DNA from: a gamma proteobacterium SCGC AAA076-P13
GTDB taxonomy: Bacteria > Pseudomonadota > Gammaproteobacteria > Magnimaribacterales > D2472
Assembly (NCBI GenBank): GCA_000384935.1
Contig: ARRA01000007.1
Span: 1-64,000, forward strand
Direction of reading: 5' to 3'
Length of the DNA: 64,000 nucleotides
Part shown: positions 62,127 to 64,000 of the stretch, in pieces
Layout of the letters: every line of letters starts with the position of its first letter
How positions within the stretch are numbered: the first letter of the stretch is position 1
Notes under the pieces: generated by a model
Databases searched by the model: none
Seen by the model: only the letters and a program-made list of their open reading frames with translations
What the model was told of the DNA's origin: nothing
Position numbers and translations under genes: made by a program

Positions 62127-62221
62127 TAAAAAATATAAGCGGCTAGGCCAAGTAGAAATACTATAAAACCAATCCCTACTACAAAGAATGAACCAAATTT
62201 AATTGTTGTTATATCATCCAT
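62123..62221 (-). CDS. 32-residue single-pass membrane peptide
   Basis: This minus-strand ORF has a very strong ribosome site (GGAGGGGG, 8 bases before the ATG). The product has a short acidic start (MDDITTIKFG) and one hydrophobic helix (SFFVVGIGFIVFLLGLAAY). It overlaps the HIT gene stop by 4 bp tail to tail. The Shine-Dalgarno quality is among the best in this window, which argues for translation. No family is recognised. Confidence 0.6.
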   Translation of the reverse strand: MDDITTIKFGSFFVVGIGFIVFLLGLAAYIFY

Positions 62222-62317
62222 TTTAAATTCCCCCTCCAAAAAATATAACAAAAATATAATGATTAGCAAGGTAAAAATTAATATAGAATATCAATTAGAA
62301 ACCTATATTTATAAATT

Positions 62318-63577
62318 TTGAACAATTCAACAACCACAGTTTTTAATAAAAAAGTAAAGTCATGGATAGCATATGATGCTGGAAACTCTGCTTTTGCAAC
62401 TACCGTGGTTGCTGGTTTTTTTCCTGTTTTTTATAATCAATATTGGGCTAGTGGTATTGATGTGGATGATGCAACTGTATATAAAACCTTAGCCTTAGCA
62501 ATTTGTAATTCAATTGTCTTACTTACTGCACCATTTATTGGCGCTATCACAGATATAAATAACGCTACTAAAAAAACTCTTATTTTATTTACAACCATTG
62601 GAGCTTTATTTGTAGGTTTACTATCTATACTTCCATTAGGTTCGTGGTTATATGCCTTAGTTTTCTTCTGTATTGCAAATTATTGTTTTGCCGTAGGTCA
62701 AATACCTTATGATAAGATTTTAACTAAAATAGCACCACAAAATAAGCTTTCACAAATATCAAATCAAGGATATGCCTGGGGTTATCTTGGCGGTGGGACT
62801 CTATTTCTTGTTAATGCATTAATGTTTCTTTACTGGGATAAAATAGGCCTTCAGTCTTCTGCAGATGCAGTTAAACTGTCATTTATTATGGTTTCCATCT
62901 GGTGGTTTGCCTTTATGCTTCCTATTAAACAAAACTATAAAGAAAATATTCTCCATCACAAAAAAACATTTTTAATAAATGAATCCTTCAAAAATATTCT
63001 CACTACTTTGAGATCTATTTCTCAATACAGAAATGTTTCTTTATTTTTATTAGCTTTCTTTCTTTTTATTGATGGCGCTCATACTGTTATTTATCTTGCA
63101 GCAGATTTTGCTCTTAATGTTGGCTTAAAGGCTAATGATGTTATTCCTGCACTAATTTTAGTTCAATTTGTAGCATTTCCAGCAACACTTCTTTGGGGTT
63201 ATATAGCTGATAAATATGGTGACAAGCCAGTTTTATTTATTACTATTCTTTTTTACATATTTATTATATTTTTCTCAACCACTCTCTCATCCGCTTCTGA
63301 ATTTTATATTTTAGCAATTTTAGTTGGTGGCGTTCAGGGAGGTATTCAAGGAAGCTCTCGAAGCTTATATGGAAAAATTATCCCACCTGAGAAAGCAGGA
63401 GAATTTTTTGGAATCTATAATGTCTTAGGAAGAGCAGGTGCTATATTTGGACCATTAATGGTTGGTGGCTTATTAGCTCTTTATGGTGATGTAAGAATTT
63501 CACTACTTCCTATAGCAGTCCTATTTATCCTTGGCGGGCTAGTCTTATTAAAAGTAAAAGAATCGAATGAAATTTAG
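62318..63577 (+). CDS. MFS transporter, UMF1/Atg22-like
   Basis: The 419-residue, roughly 12-helix transporter opens with KVKSWIAYDAGNSAFATTVV, the signature of the UMF1 branch, which is related to yeast vacuolar amino-acid effluxer Atg22. GGVQGGIQGSSRSLYGKIIP in the second half also fits. It begins with TTG at 62318; no ATG is available before conserved sequence, and no clear ribosome site is seen. The bacterial substrate is unknown. pdxJ overlaps its end by 11 bp. Confidence 0.85.
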   Translation: MNNSTTTVFNKKVKSWIAYDAGNSAFATTVVAGFFPVFYNQYWASGIDVDDATVYKTLALAICNSIVLLTAPFIGAITDINNATKKTLILFTTIGALFVGLLSILPLGSWLYALVFFCIANYCFAVGQIPYDKILTKIAPQNKLSQISNQGYAWGYLGGGTLFLVNALMFLYWDKIGLQSSADAVKLSFIMVSIWWFAFMLPIKQNYKENILHHKKTFLINESFKNILTTLRSISQYRNVSLFLLAFFLFIDGAHTVIYLAADFALNVGLKANDVIPALILVQFVAFPATLLWGYIADKYGDKPVLFITILFYIFIIFFSTTLSSASEFYILAILVGGVQGGIQGSSRSLYGKIIPPEKAGEFFGIYNVLGRAGAIFGPLMVGGLLALYGDVRISLLPIAVLFILGGLVLLKVKESNEI

Positions 63578-64000
63578 TCTTAATCTAAACAAGATAGCTC
63601 TTTTAAGAAATGCAAGAGGTGAGAATAATCCTTGTCTTGAAGGATTTGCAAACTCAGCTATTAATCTTGGCATAGATGGTCTTACACTACATCCAAGACC
63701 AGACCACAGACATGCAACAAGTAATGATGTGATTTCGCTAGCAAATTTAGCTAAATCAAGAAATGTTGACTTTAATTTGGAAGGCAATCCATTTTCAGAG
63801 GAACTTAATGAGTTCATGGGTTTTAATAATCTTGTAAAAGTATGTCAGCCAGAACAAATAACACTCGTACCTGACTTGCCTAATCAAATTACATCAGACC
63901 ATGGTTGGGAGTCTGGCGATCATGACCAAAAATTAAGAGAGTCAGTAAGGTTGCTCAAGAGCCTTTCTAGCAATTCACAAATCTCTTTATTTGTAGACCA
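63567..64000 (+). CDS. pdxJ: Pyridoxine 5'-phosphate synthase, partial (cut by window end)
   Basis: PdxJ makes pyridoxine 5'-phosphate from 3-amino-2-oxopropyl phosphate and deoxyxylulose phosphate. The open frame from the ATG at 63567 runs past the window edge (about 144 codons seen of ~240). It begins MKFSLNLNKIALLRNARG and has LTLHPRPDHRHATSNDV, FNLEGNPF, QITLVPDLPNQITSDHGW. This is the HPRPD type seen in Bacteroidetes and Xanthomonas rather than the E. coli LREDRRH type. The usual start pattern (xLSVNxNKIAxLRNxRG) confirms the ATG. It overlaps the transporter by 11 bp. Confidence 0.9.
   Translation, partial: MKFSLNLNKIALLRNARGENNPCLEGFANSAINLGIDGLTLHPRPDHRHATSNDVISLANLAKSRNVDFNLEGNPFSEELNEFMGFNNLVKVCQPEQITLVPDLPNQITSDHGWESGDHDQKLRESVRLLKSLSSNSQISLFVD

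Noticed and set aside
1-64000. CRISPR arrays, insertion sequences, integrases and prophage genes
   Set aside because: No regularly spaced repeats, transposase-like or phage-like proteins were found in any frame examined.

Overview
The window is strongly AT-rich, gene-dense DNA from a Gram-negative bacterium, very probably a streamlined marine surface-water gammaproteobacterium of the SAR86 type. That assignment is an inference from the base composition, the gammaproteobacterial PDH/Entner-Doudoroff/HexR and type II secretion gene sets, the laminarin-type glucanases, the Na+-coupled transport and a photolyase-family gene. No insertion sequences, prophage genes or CRISPR arrays were seen.

Region 1 (1-29050) is carbon metabolism. 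A Na+-pumping decarboxylase (oadGAB, minus strand) lies back to back with a gap-pyk-marC-pgl operon. hexR lies back to back with a run of 13 plus-strand genes (8200-29048) that overlap or are at most 35 bp apart. In order these are aceE, aceF, zwf, edd, eda, a Na+/sugar symporter, a GH3 lipoprotein glucosidase, glucokinase, a GH149-like beta-glucan phosphorylase, an exported GH17, an exported clan GH-A hydrolase, a GPH-type sugar transporter and a cytoplasmic GH17. Together they read as a path from beta-1,3-glucan (laminarin) through glucose and the Entner-Doudoroff route to acetyl-CoA. Two near-identical 15-bp palindromes fitting the HexR operator (3466-3480 and 8100-8114) sit in the two divergent promoter regions and would tie the system together.

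Region 2 (29050-41720) is mixed. It holds a solitary, divergent ribosomal L33 gene, a CinA/nucleotidyltransferase fusion probably in NAD salvage, an alpha/beta hydrolase, a photolyase-family protein that seems to have lost its iron-sulfur loop, a PhoD-like phosphatase, two lipoproteins of unknown function, tRNA-Gly(UCC), the prepilin peptidase, a 29-residue membrane peptide, gamma-glutamyltransferase and two divergent acyl-CoA synthetases.

Region 3 (41765-59840) is a phosphate and secretion block. It starts with phoBR and a clear three-repeat Pho box followed by a 28-codon basic ORF. A type II secretion operon gspCDEFGHIJKLM follows, then a GppA/Ppx-like gene, a PPK2 polyphosphate kinase, a Pit phosphate transporter, a TetR regulator, a beta-propeller phytase and a porin. 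Weaker Pho-like repeats lie in the ppk2/pit and phytase/porin intergenic regions. The working model is that phosphate starvation turns on secretion, phytate cleavage, outer-membrane uptake, Pit import and polyphosphate handling.

Region 4 (59881-64000) carries an epoxide hydrolase-like gene, a DedA protein, a small membrane protein, a HIT hydrolase, another short membrane peptide, a UMF1-type MFS transporter and the start of pdxJ, which runs off the window.
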